From Mesorhabditis belari (taxonomy: Eukaryota > Nematoda > Chromadorea > Rhabditida > Rhabditidae), in the NCBI GenBank assembly GCA_958450365.1, contig CAUEEP010000915.1, forward strand, positions 1,110,001-1,174,000: DNA of 64,000 nt, given 5' to 3'. The notes under the pieces are model-generated. The model was given only the letters and a program-made list of their open reading frames with translations. It was not told the origin of the DNA and did no database searches. Position numbers and translations under genes: made by a program. Shown one piece after another: positions 49,208 through 60,879 of the stretch; position 1 is the first letter of the stretch; each line of letters starts with the position of its first letter.

Positions 49208-50127
49208 AAATTAGTAATTGATAACTGTTATTTTGATAAAGTTTTCCAAAGCGTTTTGAAATGCATTTTGTACAAAAGTGTTTTTTGAAATCTAAAACCC
49301 AAATTTTTCTTTTCTAGCAGTGGCTTTAGACTTTCGGTCAAACAATCAAAGGAAAGTTCTGCTTTTGATAGGCTAATCTATTCAAAAATTCTACTTTATT
49401 TATTCTAAATACAAGGTATATAAATAAGTAACCAGTGCTTTAATAGGTCCGACCATTGTGATTATGTGGGTCAATTTAAACAAGAGTTCCATCAACCTCA
49501 CCCCAAATCCTCGAAAAACAATCGAAATTTGTGAAGTGTTGAGCTTTTTCTTGATTTGTTTGAGGATAGTTCATCAATCGTCTCTCATTACATTTAATAA
49601 ACGTTCTGATATTTGTTTATCCAAATAGATGGAAGAATTTTCTAAAGTTTTTAGCTGCTAAATGCTAGAAATAACTGAAATATAAGTCTTTCAAAGTTTT
49701 TAGCTTAAAATTAAGCATTTTTGGGGGATTTACAATCTTTAAAGGGAGCTCTCAAACGAGCCGGACGTGTAGCTGTGTCATTAATCTTATATTTGGAAAT
49801 ATGCATTTGTTTTTTTTTTTTTTTTCTAAACTTAAACTAGTTTTTTTAATTCCAGATGGCATTTTATCTTAAAATACATATTTCATCTTAACTGTTATAA
49901 AAAAAATGCTTACAAAGAGCTCAAAGTTTTCTTTGTTTGTTTTTTATCTCACATAACATGTCCTTCAAAATTTCAAATGGTTTCTTGTTCTTTATCAATC
50001 ATCTCTTTTTCGTATCCCATTTTAAAATGCTCCGTTCCACATCAATAAAAGATAAAATCGCTGAAGCTGTTTCGTTTAAAAGTCGGAAACGGTTATTACT
50101 CTCAAACTGTTTACCTATAAACACACG
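49208..50127. other. Intergenic region between chemoreceptor 1 and the secreted-protein gene
   Basis: AT-rich, with an oligo-T run at about 49809-49824. No exon or repeat family recognised. Confidence 0.5.
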
Positions 50128-51862
50128 ATGTTCAAGTATTCACAGATTTTGCTTGTGCTCCTATTTACTATTCATTGTTTTGCCGAATTGAGTGAGTGAT
50201 ACGTAGATTTTATTAATGTTTCTAAGAGAATTGGTATTTAGAGAACGTCTGCAAACTTTTAAAGTATTTAGAGAACTAAAATAAGTTTTTGTTTGCTCAA
50301 CTTTGATACCAAAACATAAAAATTGCAAAACTTAAGCACAAAACTTAAACAAAACAAAACACAACAACAACTTAAGCACAAAAGCTTTCGGAAAAAGGTA
50401 CCTTCTAGAATAGAAGTCAATTTGCTTTATGACTCTCGATTTAAGGCCGATCGTCACGTGATACATCTAGCCAAATCGAAGAGGCTTTCCAAGAAATCTC
50501 TCATCATTCCATCACAAAACCCGATGCTTTGTTTCTGCTTCGACGAGCCAAAGTCTCTGATCGAGACAATTTCTATTCGTTTGCTGTTTTCCTTCGTCGT
50601 GCTTTCATTCAAATCGAAATTGATCATTTGACTGATCTATTCACAAATGGACCACCAAGTCTGAGTTCAGCGGCTCAAGTAGTGGAATTAAAAGTGAGTT
50701 CTGTTAGCTTTCTTTTTATTTTCTTTTTTACGAGTCGTTTTTATTGAAATTAGACTGTTGTTGAGGGTTTTTTGTCTGCAAACTTTTCCCACCATAATTT
50801 TTAAAATATAATCGAAAGCATATGCCTAGAGTAGAGTCATTTAGTCTAACTTTTCTAACGGTTTTTGCTCATGCTAGCAAAATAGGTTTAATTTTACTTT
50901 TTGTACTGTAAAATGAACGGAATTTAAAGCAATCTTTTGGTAAATTAGGTGCTTTTTTTTTCTAGAATTTTTGCCTTTTTCATGTCTAAAAGCAAAGAAA
51001 TATTATGAATATAATAAAAACAAATGAAAATGAAAAAAAGAAACACTCAACTGATTAAAGGAAAGTTTCTTAATAAGTTGCTAAGTTAATGTCATCGCTT
51101 TTTTAATAAAATGTTCTTAAAAACACAAGTTCAAATGTTCTTAGCTTAGTTTACTATCAACTTTATCTTTAAATAAAGTAAATTTGTTCTTAAGCCGACT
51201 CAAAGCTCAACTACATCACAAGTTTCGTGATTCTGCTAAAAAATAGAAAGATGCTGAGTTACTGGATGTACAGGGTGACCAGAAATAACGTTGCGGCCTA
51301 ATTTAGCCTATTTTTTAAAAATCCAAAAAGATTTTGTAACAGAAACAATTTTTTATTAACAACATGATATAAAGGGAGCATAAAATCGACTTTTCTACAA
51401 AGTGGCCACCTTTGGCTCCGATGCAGAGCCTCAAAATCCCGCAACGTTATTTCTGGTCACCCTGTATATCACATCTTGAAGTAACGCTAAAAACGCTTAA
51501 TTTTTTGCGCTTAATTCACTACGGGATGCGCTTCTATTAGAAGAATTTTTAAAAAAAACTAAAATTTACAGGTAAACCAACGAATTGATGCTTTGAAAGA
51601 GCAAGCCGATTCCTCAAAAACGATGATCACTGATCCGTTTTTGCAATCGCTTGACGTCGCCGACTTTGCACAAAAGCTGCAAGAACGCTTCCCCGGAATC
51701 AAGCAAATCTTTCGGCTTTCCACCGAAAACATTCTGAAGAGCACTGGCGAGAAGGATTACCCGGCAATTGTCGACAAAGTCTTCGTCAATGATCTCTGGA
51801 ATACTGAACAAATATATCGAGTTTTCTTTGAATTATTCAATGCTTATTATGCGTCTGAATAA
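50128..51862 (+). CDS. Unrecognised secreted helical protein, 200 residues
   Basis: Exons 50128-50191, 50446-50693 and 51572-51862 join in phase. Exon 1 is a signal peptide (MFKYSQILLVLLFTIHCFA). The rest is Cys-free and looks all-helical, with amphipathic stretches (SQIEEAFQEISHHSITK, YSFAVFLRRAFIQIEIDHL, VNQRIDALKEQADSS, DFAQKLQERFPGIKQIFRL) and the end ELFNAYYASE. The layout of a signal plus about 180 helical residues recalls nematode secreted lipid-binding families (FAR-like) or DUF148/SXP proteins, but no diagnostic motif was found and I do not assign one. The second intron (878 nt) carries a MITE. A long plus-strand frame at 50323-50631 is a shadow of exon 2 in the wrong frame. Confidence 0.72.
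51271..51464. mobile_element. MITE with CAGGGTGACCAGAAATAACG ends
   Basis: TA at 51269-51270 and 51465-51466. The left end is mirrored by CGTTATTTCTGGTCACCCTG. It is in the second intron of the secreted-protein gene. The CAGGGTGnCC start is common in mariner-derived MITEs. Confidence 0.9.
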
Positions 51863-51969
51863 AATTTTGAATTCGTTAAATTCAACCGCAAATTATCGAC
51901 CATTCTCATCTAGTTTTTTTTGTATAAAAAGTTTTTCGTTTCATTTAGAATAACGACTTTCTAGATAAA

Positions 51970-52110
51970 TGAAAAGTCAAAATTGCAATAAGAAAATTGC
52001 TGATGAAATTGGAGAAGAGTTTGGGGTTTCTCACGGGATGGTGATTGATCATTTACATCGTTTGGGCAAATCGGTAGTACATACATTAATGCTCTCCTTT
52101 TTTTGTGTAT
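51970..52110 (+). mobile_element. Possible transposase HTH fragment
   Basis: The plus strand reads NKKIADEIGEEFGVSHGMVI followed by DHLHRLGKS, resembling the second helix-turn-helix of mariner transposases. No ends or catalytic part were found nearby. Confidence 0.45.
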
Positions 52111-54428
52111 TACTGAGCTGTGTGTAAAGAAATCTTCTTTGCTTGCTTGGTACTCTTCACTCAAGACACGTTATTTCTTGTTTCGAGATATCTGATCTCA
52201 CTTGAACTAAGACACTTTATTCAATCGCCGACTGACTCGAAATTTTTGGACTCTCACTTGAGCAATTTTCACACAAAATCGACAATTGAATTAAAAGCGA
52301 CGATAAAAACAGAAACAATTTCGTTCTAATTAGGGCACAACTTTCACACAATGAAAGGAAGGCAAAAAAAAGCAAAAAGAAGAAACATCAAATGAATGAC
52401 AGTTGCCTTATATAGGCTTTAACACAAGATATTCAGCTAACAAGCTACAAAACAATAAACGATTTGGGGCGCGAAATAGAATGGAGGCGGACGGATTTCC
52501 GCAATACTTTTCCAATTTTTAGGCTGTCAGAGTTAGGTAACTTTTTAGTGGCTATTCGCCATACTGTGTAAATCACTCATAGGCCCATAAAAATTCCCAC
52601 ACAGATCAACGGAACGGTTGTGTGGGGAATCTATGGAAATCCAAGAAACCTTTCAAGATATCTAAAAGCATACCGTAAATACTGTAATTGGACCCCATGG
52701 GGTTTTTCCCCTCTGTGGGGATATTAGGAGGGGGGCACATCCGCGCGAAATAAGGCGAAAAATCGTTTTCTATCCGTTTTCCATGTTTGAATAGCCATTC
52801 AACGCAGAAAAATGTGCTGATTTCAATGGTGAAAAAATTATCAAAATCCGTCTGATACATTTTTTAAAAATCGCATTTTATCGAAAAAATCGCACTTTTA
52901 CAAGCAACTCGCTCGCAGTGACCAACTTTCGGCGGCTCGTTTTCAGCGTGGTCGAAAGATTGCGCCCTCAAAACCGATAACTTTTGTGTGGACCTTTATA
53001 AAGATCATTTTGATACCAAAAAAATAAAAATCGATCAACTCTGCGAAGACTTGATGCCTTTTTAAGTTGAAAATGACGTTTTGCGACTTTCTGCCCGCTA
53101 AAACGTGGGCAATCGCCAACAACCTATTTAAAGCAGCCAGACATTTATATTACTCTATTTGAATTTGTCCTTTTTCCCAGAGGCTTTTAACTTATATTTA
53201 ACTTATCTCTATTTAAATTGTTGATAAACAAACTCTTAGTAAGCTTTTTAATAGGTTCGGTATATTTCTTGTTCACAAAGAGACAAAGCCAGACAGCCAG
53301 ACATTTATATTACTCTATTTACGTGTCAAAAAGCATGAAGTAGAAAAGCCGCGCTTGTTTCCTTTCATTCATTTCCTTATTCTTTTCCGGGAGGGGCACA
53401 TCGGCGCGAAAATGCGTTTTCTATCGGATTTTTCTGGGAGTACCTTTTTTAGATGCGGAAAATTGTGCTGATTCCGAATCTGAAGGAAATTTTTCAAATC
53501 CCTCTGACAGAAATTTTTTAAATTTAGTTTTAGCGAGAGAATTTTTTAGATTTTCTCATTTCTTTTTTAAAAAATGTTATAACTTTTTGTAGAGTTGAGC
53601 AAATTTGATGATTTTTGCATCAAAATGTTCTTAAGAGTCTCTAGAATAAAAGTTATCCCTTAGTTTTTGGTTCTAGACCATCGTTGTCGAGTTACGAACC
53701 CCAAACTGCAGGATACCACAAAATTTCCCATACAAAATGACCAAAAAACCGCTAAAACTAAATTTAAAAAATGTTTGTCAGAGGGATTTGAAAAATTCCT
53801 TCAGATTCGGAATCAGCACAATTTTCCGCATCTAAAAAAGGTACTCCCAGAAAAATCCGATAGAAAACGCATTTTTGCCTTATTTCGCGCCGATGTGGGG
53901 GATACTATTAGAGGGGTGAGGTCCAATTACAGTATTTACGGTAAGTATTAATCAAATGCTTAAATAATTATACTAAAAAGCATAAGTGTTTGAGCAATCA
54001 AACTTTTATATAATTTTTTCAGAACAAAGAGTACACCATAAAACGGTATCTGCTTTTGGCGTAATGTAACGTTGCTTAATTTTAGCCTAACCTAACCTTG
54101 CTTATTGATTCAAATCTACACTTTTGCGTTAAAAGTTTCGAAAAGTCGACTTCTATTAGAGAGTGTTCATATATTTCAATATTTACGGTAATCTGTGAGA
54201 TACTAGAACATCGCCGTTTCGTCAAGTTTCCTTTGTGCTTTGATTCTTTACTTTTTCGTGTGAGTGATCACAGAAAGCGTTTTGTTTAAGCTTTACTGTA
54301 ACGTTTCTTCGAAAAGTCTAATTTCGTGAGAAAGCATTTTGTATTTCCACGAATTTTTCACCAACTTCAGGCAACAGACTTTTTTCTTTGACTTCAACTT
54401 TGCGATTATTTCATTGATTTATTGTGCC
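52111..54428. other. Repeat-rich intergenic region before chemoreceptor 2
   Basis: Apart from the composite element at 52673-53941 and short open frames, no coding sequence was recognised. Open frames at 52120-52329 and 52606-52860 have no supporting features. Confidence 0.5.
52673..53941. mobile_element. Composite 1.27-kb element with CCGTAAATACTGTA ends
   Basis: TA at 52671-52672 and 53942-53943. Ends CCGTAAATACTGTAATTGG and complement. It contains an internal palindrome (about 53385-53905; arms with TAGATGCGGAAAATTGTGC and CAAATCCCTCTGACA). Another part (about 52860-53000) is shared in inverse with 61780-61930 (GAACGAGCCnnCGGAAGTTG-like and AACTTTTGTGTGGAC). It is the large relative of the 261-bp MITE at 9128. 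No transposase frame was recognised. Confidence 0.82.
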
Positions 54429-54672
54429 ATGTCGACCGTTGATGCTTGTCCACAAATTCCGTTTCTTCAAATCGATCCAACGTTTCGAATTTTCTATGCA
54501 GTTTACGTGGTTACAATGGCAATTTTTGGGATCACAACCAATGGGGTGCTGCTGGTGGCAATTATGAAGAATTCGAAGCATTTTCTGAGCATTGATATAT
54601 TTCACATTACAATCTCGCAGACGATCATCGGATGTGTGTATCTGAGTGGTTTTTTGACTGTGGCTGGTCCAG
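54429..54672 (+). CDS. Alternative or relic first exon (1a) of chemoreceptor 2
   Basis: It encodes MSTVDACPQIPFLQIDPTF, TM1 (FYAVYVVTMAIFGITTNGVL) and TM2 (IFHITISQTIIGCVYLSGF), and ends in the same CCAG/GTGAAG donor as exon 1b at 55596-55839. It has identical length (244 nt), so either could splice to the exon at 57258. Differences cluster in intracellular loop 1 (MKNSKHF versus RKNWTHF). The downstream 300 bp is duplicated too. Confidence 0.7.
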
Positions 54673-55595
54673 GTGAAGAGAATCTTTTTACGCCAGTTGA
54701 AGCTCTAAAATTCTCATGATTCAGCGAAAAGGCAAAGGCGGGAGGGCCGTTGAATTAACAACTGTTACCAAAAACTGTTATTACAATTTGATATATCTAA
54801 GTTTTCTGTTTCTTAAAAGCAAACAAGACTTAAAAACAAAAGATTTACAAGCAATTCTACGAAATTCTACCAATTACGAATTCTACGAAACGCAGATCTC
54901 AAAAACAAAGAAAAAGCGACAACGATCTTTAAACATTTTAATAATTATACATTTATTCAAAAAAAAGTGCCACTCTTGGGAGTTTTCTTTTACTTTAATT
55001 ATACCTTAATCACTACATTCACTCTGAATCACTCAATTTGTGGTTCGAAAAGTTGTTCAGCAAACAAGATCACTATCTCTTCATGCATTTAAGGTACTTG
55101 TCGCTTTAATAAGTTCCTTAGATCAATTAATTAATCAATTAAACGCTAAAACGTAAAAATTATAAAGTAAAAATGGTTAAACGTTCAGCTTTTCTGGTGT
55201 GCAACAGAGCTTTTTGATACTTTTTTTAAAGTAGAAAAACCAAATTGTTGCCTTGAGATTTTCTCGTAGTTGTTTACTCTTTTACAGAAAAATCTTTCAA
55301 CTAAACGATCCAGGATTTTATCAGTTTTTTGAGACAAGATACAGTGATTTGCCATTAGCTGATTGAATGAATCGAAAACGATTCGAAAATCGAATTAAAC
55401 TGAAATGTTTTCAGTTTAAAACAAATCTTCAAGAAATCATGTTCGAGATTATCTAAAAAGCATACCGTAAATACTGTAATTGGACCCCATGGGGTATCAT
55501 TTTTTCCCTCCCCTTCTAGGGTGGGTATTATTAGCGAGGGGGTACTATTAGGAATTTCAACTTTGGATTTCAATATTTCATTAATTTCTTGTGTC

Positions 55596-58500
55596 ATGTC
55601 GACCGTTGATGCTTGTCCACATGTTCCGTTTCTTCAAATCGATCCAACGTTTCGAATTTTCTATGCAGTTTACGTGGCCACAATGGCAATTTTTGGGATC
55701 ATAACCAATGGGGTGCTGCTGGTGGCAATCAGGAAGAATTGGACGCATTTTTTGAGCATTGATATATTTCACATTACAATCTCGCAGACGATCATCGGAT
55801 GTGTGTATCTGAGTGGTTTTTTGACTGTGGCTGGTCCAGGTGAAGAGAATCTTTTTACGCCAGTTGAAGCTCTAAAATTCTCATGATTCGGCGAAAAGGC
55901 AAAGGCGGGAGGGCCGTTGAATTAACAACTGTTACCAAAAACTGTTATTACAATTTGATACATCTAAGTTTTTTGTTTCTTAAAAGCAAGCAAGCAAGCA
56001 AAACAAGCAAACAAAAGATTTACAAGCAATTCTACGAAATTCTACCAATTACGAATTCTGCGAAACGCATCCAGATCTCAAAAACAAAGAAAAAGCGACA
56101 ACGATCTTTAAACATTTTAATAATAATAATAATATATACCGGGGTTACCGGTGATTTTATTTTACACACGCATATTAACAATTTACACATTAAGACCTAG
56201 GGAATATTCTATCGTTTGTGAGGATGGGACGATGTAGGAGATGATGCAGGAGGAGAAGGCTACCCGCTTTATATGAGCTTACGCCTTAGACAAGTCTACC
56301 AATTTGGATCGCTGGTTATCCCAATCCCGAGGGGAGGGACCTAGGGGGGGCGGTCTTGGGAACCAGTTCACCATATGGGTGCGGTTGCCTATAGCACTCG
56401 GTTCAGGGAAGATATCCCTGACTCATCTGCTGGATCCGAACCAGAGACTAACCGAGCCGAATTTTCATCAAAAAGTTGTTTAGAATTGCAAATTTTATAT
56501 AAAAAAAGAGTATAATAAGGCAAAAAATACCTGAATTTACGTAATCTGGCGTTGGTTTTTCGAGTCAAAGTGTTCGTTGACAAAAAGTGCCAAAATTTTT
56601 AAAGCATTCTGTAGAATTTCTTACAGAAAACTCTATTGATTTTGAGCTATTGGGTTGTCCAGTTATAAATGCGCGTTTTTACTATTTTGCAAATTTCTCA
56701 AGATATCGAACAGATGTATATGAGTGTTATATATCATTCGAAAGCTGAAGATCTCCTCTACATTTTGATATAAAAAGCTTTGGAATTCATTCAACTTTTT
56801 GGGAAATTGACTGCACAAAGGGAGAGGTCGTTTTCCAAAAAAAACCCCATTCCAGCTTAGCTATTCCTCAAGTTTTATGGTGTAAAATAACCGCCCAGAA
56901 AAGTAAAGATGCTCTGAAATTGTTATATTTAAAAAAAGTTGTATTGATATATCTATTGGCCAAACATCAAACGGTTAACTCAATTTGAGCGGAGTCAAAA
57001 CTTGATCCAAAGGCACCCTTCCATTTTTTGGCCACCTCTTCTTCTGTGCAGTCAATTTGCCCAAAAGCTGAACAAATTCAAAAACTTTTTATATCAAAAT
57101 GTAGAGGAGATCTTCAGCTTTCGAATAATACTCATATATATCTTTTTCTTGATTTCGGTATCTTGAGAAATTTACAAAATAGTAAAAAACGCGCATTCAT
57201 AACTGGACAACCCAATATAATATGACTAGTTGACTAGGTTGACTCTATCATTTACAGTAATCCTCAACTTCTATCCGCATCTCACCTTTTTACCCCCAAT
57301 GATCATATTATCGTCACTGAACTCATTGGCCTATTATGCGGATCAGGGATTTCTCTTGGCCATTGCGACGAATCGACTATTGCACATGTGTACAACACTA
57401 TCGTACAAGTTCATATACAGGCTAACGGTGAGCAAATTGTTGAGTAGTTTTTGAGCAAGAGAATGGCGCGTTAACACTTTGAAATTAGAACTGGTTTTCG
57501 AATCGAATCGAATCGAATTGATCCAGTATTGCCCTCTGTGAAAAATCTGAACAAAAGACATTGCAGAAATGATTTGTTTTTAGCAAATCCTTCATCTTTG
57601 TGCTTGGTGTTTTGGTCTTTTCATCTGGATTGTTCCCCATTTTTTTGGATGCTATAAAATCTTCACGCCTCGTCTTTTAAGTTACACTTTCAGTTGTTCT
57701 ACGTGCCTTTTCGCACAAACCCTTCAGCTTTGCGGTTTGCTTTGAATTGAAAATACTAAATTTCTAACGAATTCAGGCACTCTTCCATCATGGGTCCTTT
57801 TTGGTATTTATTTAATTATAATCATTCGACTAATATTTATCAAAAGAGATCTATCATTGCAACTGTCTCTGGTAAAAGTTTTTGATTTAAATAGGAGACG
57901 AGGCAAGATTTTTCAGCACTTCCGCACAATTGTTCCTCGAATTTGTTAACTTATAAGTGTCTAATCTAGGTCCTATATCACTACCCTGAACTAGGGAAAG
58001 GCACGAGCTCAAGGTGAACTTTTGTCTGGATATCTAGGGCACTTTATAGAAATCCGAATCTGAAACCAAAATCTGAGCAAAATCCAAAACTTTTTGAGCA
58101 CTTCCGCACAATTGTTCCTCGAATTTATTAACTTATAAGTGTCTAATCTAGGTCCGAGATCACTACCCCTAACTAGGGTAAGCCACGAACTTAAGGGGAG
58201 CTTTTGTCGGGATATCTAGTGCACCTTCTAGAATCTTTATAGGAATATAGGAATCCGAATAGGATCTTTATAGGAATCCAAATCTGAAATCAAAATCTGC
58301 CAAAGGACTTTCCAGGCAAAAGGAAAAAAATGGCCGTATCGGGGATTGAACCAGGATCCAATGAACGGTAGCTTAATGCGTTATCCACCAAAATGTCTTT
58401 TTTCTACTTGGAAGGAGCCTTTTAAAGCATCCGCTTTGATTTCTTCGATTTCGATTATTCGACAAATTCTCAATTGAATTTTTACACGCCTGGAAAGTCA

Positions 58501-59023
58501 TTTGGTAGATTTTGATTTCAGATTCGGATTTCTTATATCCGATTCTATCCAGACCAAGCTCATCTTGTGTTCGTGTCTTTCCCTAGTAAGTCCTATTATA
58601 GCTGCGGCGGTTTCTTGGTTATTTTAAACGTACTTGCTACACCTTCTTTTGAGAACTACTTTTCTTTCTGTTTTATCTAAAATGACACAGATTTACATGC
58701 ATGAAAAGAGTCAATGTCAAATCATTTTGACTTGAATCAACTTTACTCTCTAGACGCTTCAATGTTTCCTCATAACGGCCCCATCGCTCATCGGAGCTTT
58801 CGTCTTTTGGTTTATTTTTGCTTGGTTTCCTAATAATGGCTATGTGGGGATTTTTCCGACAACTCTAAATGGTTTAATCATGTTCATCAATCCCATCGTG
58901 CTCTTCATTTTCAACGATCAAGTTTATCTAGTTATTGTTATACAAACAAAACGGTTTAGGTACGGAAATCGATGCTTTCAGTGTTCTGCAAGGGGAAAGA
59001 CGCGAAGATCGTGTCACAGATAA
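55596..59023 (+). CDS. Nematode chemoreceptor GPCR (Srx-like)
   Basis: Exons 55596-55839, 57258-57427, 57584-57734, 57777-57871 and 58754-59023 are in phase to TAA. TM1-2 are as in exon 1a. Exon 2 has TM3 ending FLLAIATNRLLHMCTTLSYK. Exon 3 has TM4 (CAWCFGLFIWIVPHFFGCYK) and an extracellular Cys loop. Exon 4 has TM5 (WVLFGIYLIIIIRLIFIKR). Exon 5 has TM6-7 (LITAPSLIGAFVFWFIFAWF, TTLNGLIMFINPIVLFIFND) and a basic tail. NPIVLF in TM7 and the NR after TM3 are family-like, but the exact nematode subfamily (Srx, Srsx or other) is uncertain. A GTACGG donor after KRF could alter the tail. Introns carry a palindromic mariner-type element (56650-57215) and a tRNA-like remnant. Confidence 0.78.
56141..56560. 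other. GC-richer unclassified intronic segment
   Basis: It lies between the duplicated block and the palindromic element, and contains GACCTAGGGGGGGCGGTC and CTCGGTTCAGGGAAGATATC. The segment GGATCCGAACCAGAGAC recalls a tRNA T-arm but no cloverleaf forms. Unlike its AT-rich neighbours, it may be an insertion. Confidence 0.35.
56650..57215. mobile_element. Palindromic mariner-type element, 566 bp
   Basis: TA at 56648-56649 and 57216-57217. Ends TTGGGTTGTCCAGTTATAAA and complement, followed by long inverted arms (TATTTTGCAAATTTCTCAAG, GCTGAAGATCTCCTCTACAT). There is no transposase frame. The TTGGGTTGTCC start is typical of mariner ends. Confidence 0.88.
58325..58400 (-). pseudogene. tRNA-like remnant in a chemoreceptor 2 intron
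   Basis: The minus strand has a weak A-box region and a clear B-box-like GGTTCAATCCCCG. The acceptor and anticodon stems do not pair. The flank CTTTCCAGGCAAAAGG resembles the flank of the remnant at 9062, so both may be SINE pieces. Confidence 0.5.
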
Positions 59024-60077
59024 GCAAACGTTCAACCTCTGGTCAGGCGGGGAAAAGGGTTCAACCTAGATGAAGTCAAAAATTGGAAAAAAATAAAGTA
59101 TTTCTCTTTTTGACAGCCTCTTTGCAGCGTCTTCTTTCTTTAAAAACTACAAAGTTTCATCATTTGAAAACAATTTCGAACCCGAGTAATCAAAAAACAG
59201 AAATACTGTAAACGCTCCGCTATGCAGAAGCTCCGTTAAAACGTCTACGCTCTTAAAATTGAGAGTGAGAATGTCACACACACATCTAAAATGAAAATTA
59301 AAAGATCATTATAGCGAAGCTTTCACTACAAGCTGGAGTTAATTGACTTTGAGAGTGGCTACAATTAAATCCCCAGCAAAAATTTTGATTTTCGGGTATC
59401 AGCATTGCTGGTCCAATCGGACTTTCAAACACATTGAAATTAGCTTTCCTAACAAAAAATAGGCACATAAATTGACAAAGGTTTTTCGAGCTTAAGCTTG
59501 CTGTTCTTCTCAGAATGTTCTAAAATTTTGACAGCAATTGTATTCCTCCATAATTATCGGACAACTAACAGAAAAACAGGGCCGCCTTACGCTTTTTTTT
59601 GATAAATTGTATCAAGAAGCCAATTAGGATAATTAAACCGACTACCCATTAATAAATGAAGACGAACCTTCACATAGTTGCACCTCAAAAATCGGTAAAA
59701 AATCGAAATTTACTCTGCCTACAGTTAGTGTATTGTATGAGGATGCACGAAGAAACGATTTTCAATTACATTGACTCTGGGTCCGGCTTTTCCAGCTCCA
59801 ACGATTCGCACAATGATCTTCTTTTGCCACTTTTCTGCGCTCTTGTTGCACTTCCCTTGTTACCCCATTTTCCTCTTTATTTAAGCAGAAACTCTTCAAT
59901 CGCCCTTTCCACTGTTGGCTTTGCAATTTTCAACTAATTGTACCACAGTTGGTGAACAAGTTTTTTTGCGAGTAAAAAGCCCTAGTATCGAAAAGTTTTA
60001 TTCAAAAATATGTCATAGATGCAGATGAAAAGAACAAAAATAAAGAGATGAAAAGCGTTTGATTCATTACAATTCAT
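59024..60077. other. Intergenic region after chemoreceptor 2
   Basis: No exon supported. The left arm of the inverted duplication begins near 59950. Confidence 0.5.
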
Positions 60078-60720
60078 TCACTTCCACAGGATACAGCCTT
60101 GGTCATCATCTTCCATGCTTCCATTGCCTCCATTTCCATCTTCCCAGATGTCACCAATGTGACAGCCATTGCTTCCATTTTCTTCATTTTCACAATCCGT
60201 GAAGATAATCCACTCTCCATCGCATCCATTTCCACAGTGAACCATGATTTTTCTAAAATTTGGGTGCTATTGATTTTAAACTTGAAATGAAAAACATATT
60301 GTGAATGTTCTATTAGTAGAACGAGTGAAAAGTCGAGTCCACTGAGCATCTTGAGGTTTTGCCCCAAAACTATTCAATGAGCACGCGACTTAACTTTTTA
60401 CCAGTCCCACTAAATAGAGATTTCCATCTCTGTTTATATACTCCGTTCAAGTTGAAAAAACCGCTGACTCGTCGCTGAATACGGCTTAAGTAACACATAT
60501 TATGGTCACGGGAAATTATTTTCATAGCTAAGAAACAATTAATCAAACAGCAAATGCAAGAGAATTACTGCTTCACGCGACCTTCATTTACTCCGTGTCA
60601 GGTCAAAAACAAGATTCACTCACACACCGGGCGAAAAAATTGTGCCGCAAGAGAGGTTTGTTCAGCAACCCATTTTAAGTGGGTTTAGATATGTGAGGAA
60701 GAATTTGGATTTGATATATC
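59950..60720 (+). repeat. Left arm of inverted duplication around the Gly-rich gene
   Basis: TTTTTGCGAGTAAAAAGC, CGAAAAGTTTTATT, GATGAAAAGCGTTTGATTC and CACAGGATACAGC recur in reverse complement at 63570-63730. CAACCCATTTTAAGTGGGT and ATATGTGAGGAAG recur at 63417-63500. The arms are interrupted and of unequal length. Confidence 0.8.
60078..60253 (-). pseudogene. Cys/Gly/Asp-rich coding fragment
   Basis: After a TTTTAG acceptor the minus strand encodes VHCGNGCDGEWIIFTDCENE, then GGNGS and EDDDQGCILWK with stop TGA at 60078. A degraded copy of its end (DDDQRCILWN) lies on the plus strand at about 63568. No convincing upstream exon with signal peptide was found. The family is unknown. It may be the last exon of a gene or a relic related to the Gly-rich gene nearby. 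Confidence 0.4.
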
Positions 60721-60879
60721 AGGGCTATTCCTAGGAGCAATTTTCTGGGCTCTATTCCGATGATTTTATGACTCAAAGGAACAACCCTCGACTAACAAAT
60801 AACTCTACAAAGCACCCACACTTCTTTATTACAACTTGTATGATTAAACAAACTTCATTTGTTCTGTAAGTGCAAACGG

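Noticed and set aside
58325..58400. Functional tRNA gene
   Set aside because: The B box is present but the acceptor and anticodon stems do not pair.
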